From: Karstenula rhodostoma CBS 690.94
Taxonomy: Eukaryota > Ascomycota > Dothideomycetes > Pleosporales > Didymosphaeriaceae
Assembly (NCBI GenBank): GCA_010093485.1
Contig: MU001501.1
Span: 1,629,052-1,693,051, forward strand
Direction: 5' to 3'
Length of the DNA: 64,000 bases
Part shown: positions 23,038 through 33,900 of the stretch, one piece after another
Layout: the number at the start of each line of letters is the position of its first letter
Position numbering within the stretch: the stretch's first letter is position 1
The notes under the pieces: model-generated
What the model was told of the DNA's origin: nothing
The model's database searches: none
The model's input: only the letters and a program-made list of their open reading frames with translations
Position numbers and translations under genes: made by a program

Positions 23038-23064
23038 AATGACAAAAAGATCGAGTTATCGAGT
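23038..23064 (-). repeat. Dispersed repeat, copy 2 (27 bp identical core)
   Basis: Reverse-complement match, base for base, to 15393-15419. It sits about 460 bp downstream of the methyltransferase gene. Confidence 0.7.
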
Positions 23065-23290
23065 GTGTGGAGTATGAAGATGGGGATAAAAAGGTGTTTC
23101 CCCTAGCTAATGGCTCAAAAATAAGCGTATTTAAAAAAAAAAAAAAGGTTACAAAGAAAGGCGTCTTTATGTTGTTGCAACATGTATAATCCTGTGATTG
23201 GACTGGATATTAGAGGTGCATCCTTGAATGCAGCTCTGCGAACTCGCTGGACTACCATCCCGTAGTCTAGCCAAACCTGACCTCAACCCC

Positions 23291-23309
23291 AGCCTACTTC
23301 AAGTAGGCT
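23291..23309. repeat. 19-bp perfect palindrome (AGCCTACTT C AAGTAGGCT)
   Basis: Nine-base arms around one base. It could be a dyad protein-binding site or a hairpin; there is no T-run or gene end next to it that would suggest a terminator function. Confidence 0.5.
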
Positions 23310-23789
23310 TGTGGCCCCCATATGCTGAAGGCCGTGTGTTGCTGTCTAGAGTCGGGTACCATCATATTATTCGTCTTTTTATGCCTCAAAGATGAATATC
23401 ATTGGGTAATGGTAAGAAGAAACTGTTGAACCTTCGGGCGGACATCGAGGTCCTCCCTTATTATCCAAGGTCTCAACGAGAGGGGTGATTAGGGAAGCAT
23501 AAGGCAAAGATAAGCATCTAAGAGGATGACCAGCTCTATCGATACACTCCCACCCAGCGACTCGGGTCATATCCCTTTTCACCTAGAACATTGTAATATG
23601 AAATTGGCAAGAGTCTTACTCTAAGTGTATCTTCAACAGCATTCACACTAACCATCAGCAACCATTCACTGCACCGTGCTTTGCGTGCACATCCCAACAC
23701 CTGGGTTTTGAAGCCGCGACTGCTACATGAAGCTCCAACCGACTCCCCTCTACAGACACCATCGAGTCAACGACCACCGATAGCCCACC

Positions 23790-24569
23790 ATGCCTTCCGG
23801 CAAACATTCCGTACGCGTGGAGAAGCGCCGTGGCTCAAGGTATGTCTTCCAAAGCCCAAACCCCCCGAGAAAATCTACTGACGAGATACATAGCATCGGC
23901 ACTGACCTCATCCGGGCGATCGTCGGTGTAGGCCAGGATCAGCAGAGTTTCTGGGTCGACACGGCACGCATCTGTGAACGCTCTCGATTCTTCAAAAACG
24001 CCATGCAGAGCCCATGGAAGGAGAGCAGTACCCAGATCGTGCGATTGCCAGACTGCAATCCAGAGATCTTTGCAATGTATCTCGAACTGGTATACACCGA
24101 CAAGGTGGCCTGCAACCCAATCGCTGAAGTCGGGGCCGCCGGAAATGGCGGCAAAGACCGCAACGGCAAGGACGCAGATGATGATCAGAGTGACGAGGAC
24201 ACTCTGATGGAGAACAATCTTGATTCCGAAACCGATTTCAGGGAACTGTTCGAGCTCTACGTTCTCTGTGACCATCATATGGATTCCACTTCCAAGAACC
24301 TCGTCCTGGCGGCGGCAATCGAGGACACCTACGTTCCCAACCACGATGACGTAGCATATGCATACGAAAACACAGTCTCGGGAAGTCCTCTGCGCAAATG
24401 GCTTGCTGATCTATATGCCGAGCGCGCGTGTTCTGTCCATATGGAGGCAGGTAGCTTGGACGACTTTCCCAAGGAGTTTCTTTTCGATGTCGTCTGTACG
24501 ACGATTGCCAATAGAGACGAACCTGAGAAGGAGTGGCGGTCTTCTTCCCTCGAACACTACAAGGATTAA
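23790..24569 (+). CDS. BTB/POZ domain protein (paralogue 2)
   Basis: Exons 23790-23839 and 23894-24569 with a 54-bp phase-2 intron (GTATGT...CTACTGAC...CATAG), about 241 residues. The intron is a multiple of three and contains no stop, so an unspliced product would be 18 residues longer; I favour splicing because the site matches the intron of the BTB gene at 13146 in position and phase. After a short basic N-terminus (MPSGKHSVRVEKRRGS) the BTB core reads LIRAIVGVGQDQQSFWVDTARICERSRFFKNAM, QIVRLPDCNPEIFAMYLELVYTDKV. An acidic spacer (DRNGKDADDDQSDEDT) precedes the helix FRELFELYVLCDHHMDSTSKN, corresponding to YADLFQLYVLGEKLLDNSVKD in the first paralogue. Confidence 0.83.
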   Translation: MPSGKHSVRVEKRRGSRYVFQSPNPPRKSTDEIHSIGTDLIRAIVGVGQDQQSFWVDTARICERSRFFKNAMQSPWKESSTQIVRLPDCNPEIFAMYLELVYTDKVACNPIAEVGAAGNGGKDRNGKDADDDQSDEDTLMENNLDSETDFRELFELYVLCDHHMDSTSKNLVLAAAIEDTYVPNHDDVAYAYENTVSGSPLRKWLADLYAERACSVHMEAGSLDDFPKEFLFDVVCTTIANRDEPEKEWRSSSLEHYKD

Positions 24570-25153
24570 TTGCACGATGGCATATGCCAACTTGTGGTTC
24601 ATGACAAGCAGGTACGTGGGGTATTTTGGTCGAAATATAAATTCCCTACACCAACACTGACCTCAAGCTTCAATCCAGTCAAACCAAAACTTTCGGGAGG
24701 CAACCGGAAGTGTAGGTCATCATTTGATTTAACGGTATTCAACTGACTCGGCGTACTGATACCTCTGGCCAAACGGAGGATGGAAAGGATCATTGCGTGG
24801 AGGGTGTCACTTTTATGGGAATCTGCATGCGTATTCACGTTTCAAGCGGTTAGGAACGGATGTATTCCAGGTTTATGATGGCATTTCTTGAGTAGGGTTC
24901 TTGTCCTGGGAGCTCATTATGTTCTCGGGATTGAACCGTTTATGCATTGTTCACGTTAGATAGAGTACGGTACTCGATGGAAACTCTACAATTCTGCATG
25001 ATGACAAGACTTGCGTTTGTTCTTTGTTTCAACGGGGATAATAAATAACAGTCGATCACCTTAGCTACGTGGCAAGTGGGAGATCTCTCTAGCCCGTTCG
25101 AAAACTTGTATCCATTAGCAAGTGTCTCTGTTTTCCAGCCACATATTGTATGT

Positions 25154-25245
25154 GAGGATACAGGCTCCCCCACCGAGTGCCTTTACTGTATTTTGCCGCG
25201 GCTTCCAGAAGCTCGCGAAGCATCAGATTTGAGGACATAGGCTCC
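25154..25245 (-). mobile_element. Short dispersed element, copy A, with flanking direct repeats
   Basis: A 62-bp core (25169-25230) with TTTTGCCGCGGCTTCCAGAA and GCTCGCGAAG matches the cores at 30387 and 45675. It is flanked by GAGGATACAGGCTCC (25154-25168) and GAGGACATAGGCTCC (25231-25245), a 15-bp direct repeat with two transitions. Strand is given for the orientation in which the other copies end in an A-rich tail. Diverged copy: its left end lacks the TTGGCACC stretch. Confidence 0.7.
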
Positions 25246-26042
25246 TGTATTAGAGTGTGATCCCGTCTTGATTTTCGCAAGTCTGTCTGGCAAAAGGTGG
25301 CCGTTACAACATGTGTCTAGTCTGGCCGATCGAGTGCCACCGACTGAAAGCTATGATCTTATCGATCATACGTCTCAAAAGGCCATCCGCCCTACTTTAT
25401 GGCCTACCATGGCCCTGGAAGAAATTACTATAGGCATCATGTGTGTTGAGCGTGCCAGCAACTATGGGAACTCAGCAATATAATGTGGGATTCAGCCGTC
25501 CAGTTGTGGCAGTGAATAACAGAGAGGTGGTCTATACTACCCTCGTCAGTATCGGCCGTAACGAATTATAGTTCGCGCGCAAACTCGTCACCCGCCGCCA
25601 GGCTGGAGAGAGGAATGTATGTTGTTTAGTCAATGTTGTTTTGATTCTCATACCACTGCAACAATGGTCCTGATAGCTATCAAGCAGCTTCCGTCTGATG
25701 TACAATCCGTTTGGGTTTCCATAAGTTTTAGTAGATATATGTACATAGCAAGCGTAGCCCGAGTGTATATAAGTTTGCAGGAGCCCTAAGTCTTCGTGTC
25801 GTTATACTTCCAAGTCAAATTCCTTCCTGTATCCGTTCACATGCTATGATATTCAAAACAGCAACTTATGTAATAAGCCCGGAGCGTTTTCCGTCATGTG
25901 ACATCGCACGGACTCCACATCCTGTTACGGTGCTCTCGTTTTAGTCATAACATTCACCCGAGACGTCCGTGCACAAGTGCGTCAGCCTATATATCTATAA
26001 ACTACTCAGACCTACGGGTTTATAAACTGCCTCGTTACCCTT

Positions 26043-26049
26043 TATAAAA
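26043..26049 (+). promoter_or_regulatory. TATA box of the BTB-like gene at 26215
   Basis: TATAAAA 166 bp before the start codon, preceded by similar boxes at about 25988-26025. Confidence 0.5.
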
Positions 26050-26214
26050 CCCACGCTTCGACTCGATCACCTCGAAGTTATCATCACAACCCAGTCCTAT
26101 TCTCTGTATCGGATCAATACCCGATCATTCTTACCGTTTCCTCGACCACAAAATCACCACGTCCCACGCTCTCCGAGAATCGACATCGAGCACCATTGCT
26201 TGCAGGCCTCCGAC

Positions 26215-26988
26215 ATGTCTCCCACAAACAAGTAAGTCGGTGTGTTTTGGTTTCAGAAAGAGGAAATGTCTCTGACCGAGAACAGATCCGGAGATAAACA
26301 GACCATCTACGTGTATCTCGAATCCGGAGAAGAAAAGAAGATGTGGACGGCTCCTCTCGGCTTGGTTCTTCGTTCGAGCTATCTCAGCGACAAATACAAG
26401 ACCATGTTAAAGTCCGCGGATCAGATCTACATTGATCTACCCGCGGACAGTACCATTGATGGAGCTGAGACTTACATTAGCTTCGTGCTGGCTAGCATGT
26501 ACGACCTGAGCCACATGCCGAAGATCAAGTCAGCAGAAGCCATCATCCAGTCGTACCGAAACTTCGCCTGCGTGTACCTCCTGGCGAGGCCTAGACAGGC
26601 CTTGTTTGGAGACAAAGAAACTCGGAACGATGTGATGAAAGCGATGGTAGAGCTGTCTCAGATTGAATGCATCGAAGGATATACCAAACCGCCTCCTGCC
26701 CAGGTTGTAACTGACCTCTGGATGGCCGTACCCGAAGGGCACGGCATGCAAACGCTGTTAGTTGACCTTTGGGCCCATGCAGACCATAAGAGAGTCTGTG
26801 AAGAGATCAAGGACTTCCCAAGCGGGAAACTCCCGAAACAGTTCACGATGAAGTTGTTGGTCGCATTACTGCAGCATGTGGCAACTTCGGATTCCATGAA
26901 GAACGCGTTGATCAAGGTTCTACAGGCTGCCCAGGGTACCAAAGATATCCCAAGGACGGTGAAGACAGCAGATCCATACCTGGAGTGA
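26215..26988 (+). CDS. BTB-like protein (paralogue 3, divergent)
   Basis: Exon 1 is only 17 bp (26215-26231, MSPTNK), followed by a 54-bp phase-2 intron (GTAAGT...CTCTGACCGAGAACAG) and exon 2 at 26286-26988, for about 239 residues. Without splicing the frame stops at once (TAA in the donor site), so the intron is required. The start resembles a BTB core: QTIYVYLESGEEKKMWTAPLGLVLRSSYLSDKYKTML, then IYIDLPADSTIDGAETYISFVLASMYDLS, then a helical C-terminal half (FACVYLLARPRQALFGDKETRNDVMKAM). The BTB assignment rests on this order and on a gene layout shared with the other three genes here; it is weaker than for those. TATA-like boxes lie about 165 bp upstream. Confidence 0.7.
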
Positions 26989-28436
26989 TACGGTCGCATT
27001 TAATCAGATGGTTGGGCAATTGAATCCATCTGAAAACGTCTAACCGTACTTACTCGGAACACGGAATTTGCAAGGGAAGGAGGAGCGGGTCAACCTGTTG
27101 TATAATGATACTCTCCAAGCGCGGGACGGCTGCTGGGATATACATCCTAACTATTTCACTTGATTGCGTACAGGAAGAAGTAGCTTGGTCAGCTTGGCTC
27201 CGTGGAACTTCACAAATTCATCGCTATACACCGTTTCTTTTTTGCCACAATCGTCGTGAATGATCATTTCGGGCTCATACCGTACCCAGCCCTTGCTCCA
27301 TACAATTTTCGATCATCTTTCCGATATTCCACGATTCTGGGACTTCCATTTAAACTTAGTCCTCGTCCTGTTAAGCAAAGAACTTCTCTGCAATTTGTCA
27401 TTGATATTGTTAACGGTGACCGCGTTTTGTTCCTAAGTATCGCATCATCGGCTCCTATGAAGGTTCCGGTTCCTCACCAAGCGTCTTTATCTCGCTGGTG
27501 ACAGGAGATTCAGCAATCGCGTGCTTCAGGAACTTATAGCGCTTGGGAACCAGACAGTTTCTAAAGTCTGTTGCATCCGCGTATTTTCCCCGGGCTATTC
27601 ATACTGTAATCGTGATGAAGTTCTTGCTGATAGTTTCGTGGAACTGTCTGACCCTGTGGTTATCGAACAGCTTGGGAAATCGATCGCAAAAGACTTAGAA
27701 GATGCTGCTCATCTATATCATGTCTAGAATCTGTACCAGTCTTGGATATGATGGTAAAGTATTCCAGACGATAGTTGAAGGGAGTCCAAACGTGTTTGAA
27801 TTCCCCCCCCCCCCCCCCAAGAAGATGGGTGAATTCCTACTTTGATTCAACGAACGACCAGCCATCTAGCGTTCATCTCGCTGTTCTGCAGAGCTCGAGG
27901 GCCATTTCAGGTAAATAAAAAATCCTTCCCAGTCTGGCAAATCACTCTGCGTCTTCTTCGGGGTGAAATCGCTCCAGTACAACATATACGGACCCAGCCA
28001 TGGAAGTTACCAAACGGCGCGAATATCCATGATGGAGTCGCTTTCGAAAAGTCTGCTGGCGCACCTGCACGCCATTCAGAGAGAAATATTTCAACCCATT
28101 TCAACATACACCATGGATATATAAGATCGCATGGCGGAATCCTATACGAGTAACTGCCTACAGCACTACTGTGTCGTGATTGAGCACTGAGTGAGTGCCT
28201 TCGTCCGAGCCCAAATGGCATCATGCAGGGCGGTTATTCGGTAATAGCCCGAAATTGGCACTACTGTAACTCAATATTGCGTGCTTAACACCTTTTCGGA
28301 GATAAACCTGTAGGATAACGCAACTAGAGGGTGTAAATGCATTTCGCAGCACGTCATGCCCCCGCTTATACCAATTAGGTTAGTGACAGATCCATCACGT
28401 TCGACCCGATGTCGGTTCATTAAGAATATAAAGACG
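26989..28436. other. Intergenic region with decayed coding-like segment and poly-C tract
   Basis: Between 27202 and 27724 two + strand frames follow each other: one ends at 27501 (...LQFVIDIVNGDRVLFLSIASSAPMKV...) and the next runs to 27727 (...LQELIALGNQTVSKVCCIRVFSPGY...FVELSDPVVIEQLGKSIAKDLEDAAHLYHV). The composition looks protein-like but I recognise no family; it may be a decayed gene with a frameshift near 27500. A run of 16 C lies at 27803-27818. Nothing else is supported. Confidence 0.35.
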
Positions 28437-28443
28437 CCTGTGT
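28437..28443 (+). promoter_or_regulatory. TATA box of the aldo-keto reductase gene
   Basis: TATAAAG located 71-77 bp upstream of the ATG at 28514, a typical distance for a fungal core promoter. Confidence 0.6.
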
Positions 28444-28513
28444 GCGCTATAAGACTCCCTCACATTGCATTCGACTTCTCAAGTGCTTCCATCGAACCAT
28501 TCACTTCTCCAAA

Positions 28514-29669
28514 ATGCCTGATCTAGAGTACCGCTTCCTCGGACGCACTGGCCTAAAGGTCTCTGTCATCTCGTTGGGATCTTGGGTTACCTACGGCGGC
28601 CACGTCTCCGACGAAGAAGCGTTCAAAAGCATCAAAGTTGCCTATGATGCGGGCGTGAACTTCTTCGATACAGCTGAGAACTACTCTGCTGGACAGGCGG
28701 AGGTCGTGCTTGGCAAGGCGATCAAGCACTTCGGTTGGAAACAGAACGATCTAGTCATTAGTACGAAGGTGTGTTTTAAGTCATACATAAACTAGCTTGC
28801 TTTGAACAATGAAGCTGACGATATTTCACAGGTATACCACGGTCAGGCCAACTCTGCTCATCCAGAAAGGCCGTTGAACAACAAGGGCTTGTCAAGGAAG
28901 CATATCGTGGAAGGTGTCAATGCATCTCTAGAGCGACTGCAACTTCCCTATGTAGATGTTGTATTCGCTCATCGTCCCGATCGCGATACTCCCACAGAAG
29001 AGATCGTACGCGCATGTGAGTGGTGCCACCTCGTAACGCTATAGACAACAGCTTACTTTTTCCGCAGTCAATCACGTCATCGAAACCGGCAAAGCCTTTT
29101 ATTGGGGCACCTCTGAGTGGAATGCCTCCGAAATAGCAGACGCGTGGCGTGTCGCCGACAGGCTTGGTCTCATTGGTCCTGTAGTCGAACAACCGCAGTA
29201 CAACCTTCTAGTCCGCGAAAAGGTTGAGAACGAGTTCCGTTGGCTCTACGATCAGCATGGTCTCGGTCTTACGATCTGGTCGCCTCTTAAGCAGGGCATT
29301 TTGACTGGAAAATACAACGGACATGATGCCCCGCCACCCGGCTCTCGACTCGCCACCGCGGAAGATCCTTACTCTGCGCAGCAGAGAAAGAACTATGGAA
29401 ACGAGGCGTGGAAGAAAGAGTTGGAGCAGGTTGAGAAGCTGAAGCCCATTGCAGAGAAATTGGGTGTTGGTTTGGGAAATTTGGCCATTGCATGGGCGGT
29501 GAAGAACAAGAATGTGAGCACAGTGATTATCGGAGCGAGTCGGCCAGAGCAGGTCACAGAGAACCTTCAAGCGTTGGATACTGTTGACAAGCTGACACCG
29601 GAAATATTAAAGGAGATTGATGAGGCGCTTGGGAATGCACCTGTATTGCAACCAAGGCGCTTCGGGTAA
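28514..29669 (+). CDS. Aldo-keto reductase, Kv-channel beta-subunit-like (AKR6 type)
   Basis: Exons 28514-28768, 28832-29015 and 29068-29669 give about 346 residues, normal for the family. It should be an NADPH-dependent cytosolic oxidoreductase acting on aldehydes or ketones. The barrel motifs are in order: [48 protein letters not shown] (catalytic Asp and Tyr), VISTKV (catalytic Lys), [31 protein letters not shown] (His), [40 protein letters not shown], and the cofactor-binding [17 protein letters not shown]. The R-K-H-I-x-E-G and GTSEW blocks are typical of the Kv-beta branch; fungal members act as soluble reductases and a channel partner should not be assumed. Confidence 0.9.
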
Positions 29670-30979
29670 TTTCCAGCACATAATTTATCCAGCTATTTTT
29701 CGCTTTCATGGCTTACGCGAACTTTCGCGGCTTCGCAATGATGATGCAGTCCTCACTCTTCGATGTACTTTCACGCCTTCAAGATATGCAATCCAACTGA
29801 TTCCAACCGTGCGAACCATTCCTTCTCAGGTATCTCTTTATCGTCGCTCACTTGCACGACTATCCGCATACATGTGGGGATCCCGGGGCCGTGGAAGACA
29901 ATAGGAAGTCGCCTACAGGTGCCCGTAAGGCGCCCGCGAGGTCTATCCTCACAGATTGGTCATACCGCAGGCATCGTTTTATCATTTGAGAACCAGATCA
30001 TGTTTATCATACATACCAGAAAAGATGAAGGCACTGTGGTGGGACTGTTTAGCCGGGAGTGGCTGTTTGAGTTGTTCCAATCAGTGTTTCCCGGCGAACA
30101 TCAACTTCTCTTCATGTAAAATCCACCTACACTCTCCATCAGATGTTGCAGTGTATCATTGCAGACTACTATTAGACACAGATTCTATCCTCAAATGGAC
30201 AAAAAGGATTTCAGCTCTAGTTACCATAGCTCAATTCAGCTTAGCTGTGACGGGCGTTCGTTAGCGGAACACATCTATTAGCATAGGATTACACCGCTTT
30301 GGCTCCTATTTACAGATAGACAAAAGGAAGATTGGGAATATCCTTTCCCTCTTCTTCTTCTTCTTCTGAGATTGTAAAGATTTCTCTTTTGTGTTTTGGC
30401 ACCCCGCCGAGTTCCTTTACTGTGTTTTGCCGCGGCTTGCAAAATCACGTGAAGTATCACATTTGGTAAAGCTTTCTCAGGTAATATTCGTACGATAGGA
30501 TTTGTGGAAAATGTGTGAACAATATCTATGAAAAATGCAGTCTAGGCACTGGTCCGAACAATTCAAGCGAAAGGTTTAATAACATGCTAACAACTTGGTA
30601 ATACGCGCGAATTTAACATGGCAGAAAATGAAACGACCTAAGATACAGTGGGGGAGAACAAACATGGAGGGGCATTGAGAACAAGAATAACAGATACCTC
30701 AAGACTTTACCGATGGAGCTGTGACAATTGCTATCAAGTCACAGTAAGCCTCAAATCTATGGATTGAAGAAGCGACAAAAGAGTGAACGAAAAGTAACAG
30801 CAGTGCAGTATTCCTGTCAACCAGGCGACGAAAGGAAGATTTGAAGGTGTGGATAGTGAGCGTGCGAAACAAGAGAGTCGAAAGAGAAGATGGTTGATTG
30901 GCTCCAACGGTACAGAGGGGCCTAGCACATCCTAGTGTCCAGAAGACGGTGGCGCCATGCACGTAGGAAAATAGGGCGT
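29670..30979. other. Intergenic region holding dispersed element copy B
   Basis: No gene supported between the reductase stop and the Argonaute stop (convergent genes). It holds element copy B (30374-30478) and a TTC/TCT-rich microsatellite near 30346-30367. Confidence 0.5.
30374..30478 (-). mobile_element. Short dispersed element, copy B, with flanking direct repeats
   Basis: Core 30387-30465 (79 bp), the most complete copy. It is flanked by GTAAAGATTTCTC (30374-30386) and GTAAAGCTTTCTC (30466-30478), a 13-bp direct repeat with one mismatch. Read on the minus strand the core starts CAAATGTGATACTTC, passes through AAGCCGCGGCAAAACACAG and ends GGGGTGCCAAAACACAAAA, i.e. with an A-rich 3' end next to the flanking repeat, as in retroposed sequences. 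Confidence 0.75.
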
Positions 30980-33900
30980 TCACATCCAGAACATGGACTC
31001 GTTCAGGTTACGGTGCCAAGGTCCATTGGGGTTGCCAGGGATATCCCACCGCTCTTTCCATCTGCCAGTGGGTTCGAATGATGCGGCAGCTTGTGTAGAT
31101 TGGATGTTTTGAAGATTCGGTGCGCTGCTTGGGCCTGACATTCCGAGTAGTCTTTTTCTCGTTTCCACATCTAGTGTGGACAGCAGATCTCTATTGGGCC
31201 CCGTGAAAGTAGAAGGAGCATAAGGTGAGAACTCAAGCTTTTCGTCTTCAAGTCCCTCTTCTGCAGAACTCCCTCGCTCAAATTTCCCATCCGTGGCATC
31301 CAAAATTCGGCTGATGATACGCCCAAAGGCTCGTATGGTAACCCTATCACCAATTGTTTCATCTGCGACCATGTTACGCACAAAGTCCTCATGAACATCT
31401 GGAAAGATTTCTCTGGTCGCCCGGATGCAGTCGTCGAACCCAATTTCACGATCTGCATCGACGCTAATCTCGGTCTCTTCTGTATGCTCTGCGGCCTCGC
31501 TCGCTGCCTTCGCTTCAACGCCAGAATCATCAGGGGCGTCTTGAGACTTCAAAAGGTCGGCGAAGTAGCAACGAGCGCGTTCGCAAAGCCTATCGGCGTA
31601 GTATGCTGGGGGTGCGTAACCAACTGGAAGAGTGGCACGAACGTACGAGTAGCAGATCTCATACGTGAAATTCTGAAGCGCTTGTTCCGTCAAATTCATT
31701 CCATTTTCGAGAACAGAGTAACGAGCGGGACGGGCCGTGCCTTGGATTGGATGGTGAGATTGGAGGTAGAACTCGAAATAGTTGGGATGCGTAACACCGG
31801 AATCTACGCAGGTTCCGGGGCTGCAATTGGTTCTACGGGAGCTCTCAGTAGCATTGGAGACACTGGACGGGTAGAACCTGGTGTGGTGACGCTTCGTTAC
31901 GATCACCGTCGTGATTTTCGGGACGGTCGATATTCCAATGCTTTCAGCGAATGCTCGATAGCCCTGCTTGATACCTTGAGCTTCTGTCGTTTGAACCCTG
32001 GCGTACTGGCCTTCATCAACACCGTCACGGTAAAAGAGGATATTCGCAGGAAGGCGACCGCTCTTCTTGTAGAAAGCCTCGAGACGCTGTTTTGCCATTG
32101 TGCTCATGTTTTCTTGAGCGATAGCCTGTTTCAAAATTTCAGCTTCATGGAATGGTGGTACGAGACAGAGAGAGCTTACCTCTGAGTTGCGGTCTAGATA
32201 GGTCATGGAGCCATAGAACTGGCCCAGGGTTCCATCTATGCTGCCGACGAGGGCAGCAAGAGAGAAAGAGCCAGGGTCGCTGTCTTTCTGAGTATGGGTG
32301 ACATCTGCGCCCAAAACGATGGTATCATTCAAATCCACCCCGGCGACCTTTGATGTCCCCAGTAGACGATTCTCTGTAGCAATCGCATGATTGTAGTTGC
32401 GCAACTTCAAGTTGACTTTCATCGCTACGTTCGCGAAGTATTGTGTTGTATCTTTCTGCGCAGTCAAGGTCGCGTGTGTAATGCACACAGTTTGCAACCC
32501 ACATTCTTGCTCGGCCACACGTTTGAAGTGATCGAAATAGGTGGAATACCTGGAGTCCTTGCTAGGGTTCACAAAACAGACCAGAGTATCGAGGCTGAGC
32601 TTTCCCAAGCGAGTTTTGAATTCTTCTTCGGGCCCAGCTTGCGTGTCCAGGTCGATGACTTCACATCGGAACCAGTTTTGGACATCCCCACCTCCGTTAT
32701 ATTGGATGCCAGTATTTCGAAGCTGAGTAGCAAGCCCGAGGCCATACTTCCTAGCAGTGTCGTTGTATATGCCATTAGCTCCAGTAGTCCGAGGGAACAA
32801 CACGAGGAATTGTCGGGTGAGAATGTTGGCCGTGTTGAAGAACTTTTTTCGATCGAGATTCCACTTCTTGCTTCGCCCAATCTCAGCATTACTACCCAAG
32901 TAACGTACCGTTGGCTCCGACATTTGCCATGCGGGTACTTGCAAGACTTTAGGATGAATGACGATAGAGGCCCCATTCAGGGTTGATCGAGCAGCGGCGG
33001 AGGACCTAGCTCCCAACAACCGTAACCCATGATCCACAATACGTTGGATACTTTCAAAAGGACTTGTACGTGCAACGGAGATCATTCTAGCTGTGGCGTC
33101 TCCAGGAAGCCTTCCACCGCAGGGCTGGTACTTTACAATCTCGAGCAGTTCCTGGGGGAACCATTCAGGCTGCTTCCCTCTCGGTGCTGTGTTCACGCAC
33201 CTGCGTTCCGAAGCGTCAAGTATGTGCCACAGATACTCTGGAATCTCAGGCTTGCCCCTCAAGTAGTTGAGCACACTGATTTGAATCTCGTTTCCGTACT
33301 CTTTCATCTTGAACATTTGTCTCTTCGGAGCTTTTCCAAGACCATGAATCGTCTTGATGCGCTCCCTGCCGTAACAAACCTTCACCTTGCGACCTATGGC
33401 CCGAGCTTCGGGAAATCCGGTCAAAGGTCCGGGCTTCCAGAAAGCACTCGTCGCTAAACCGACGTTCAGTAGCGGTCTCCCCATTCCCACCTTGACCGTA
33501 GAGAAAAAGCCTTTGTACGAAACAATCCCAGGGCACAGGTCGTCCATTTGGTCTTCGAGATAGATTTTGTTACGCCCAATCCGAAAGATACTGGCAGCTG
33601 AAGCTTTGGCGACCTTAGCCAGGATCAAATTGATGGCATGGTCAGGAGTAATTTCGAACTTGGTATCCTCTGAATTGACAGTGAAGTAAGGATTTGTACC
33701 GTCTGAGGATTCGGTCAAGCTTGCAACAGGTATCGTGTTCTTGTAATGAATCTTCAGAGTCTTCTGCTTCATCTGTCTCCCTTCCTGGAAGTCAAAAGTC
33801 TTTTGGAATACCACATCCGAGCCAAGATCATGCGTGTGCTCAGAATTGGGATGCTCGTTTAGGAAGTCTGGACGCATGTCTACCCAAGCGACAATGAACC

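Larger units (their letters stand above)
22581..23789. other. Intergenic region with repeat copy, poly-A tract and hairpin
   Basis: No gene is supported. It contains the reverse copy of the 27-bp repeat (23038-23064), a run of 14 A (23133-23146) and a perfect 9-bp stem/1-base loop palindrome (23291-23309). A TCTTTATGTTGT word occurs twice (near 23017 and 23164). Confidence 0.5.
24570..26214. other. Intergenic region holding dispersed element copy A
   Basis: No gene is supported. It includes the element at 25154-25245 (separate entry). Close to the BTB-like gene at 26215 there are several TATA-like boxes between 25985 and 26050 (TATATATCTATAAA, TTATAAAC, TTTATAAAA), so a strong TATA-driven promoter is likely. 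Confidence 0.5.
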
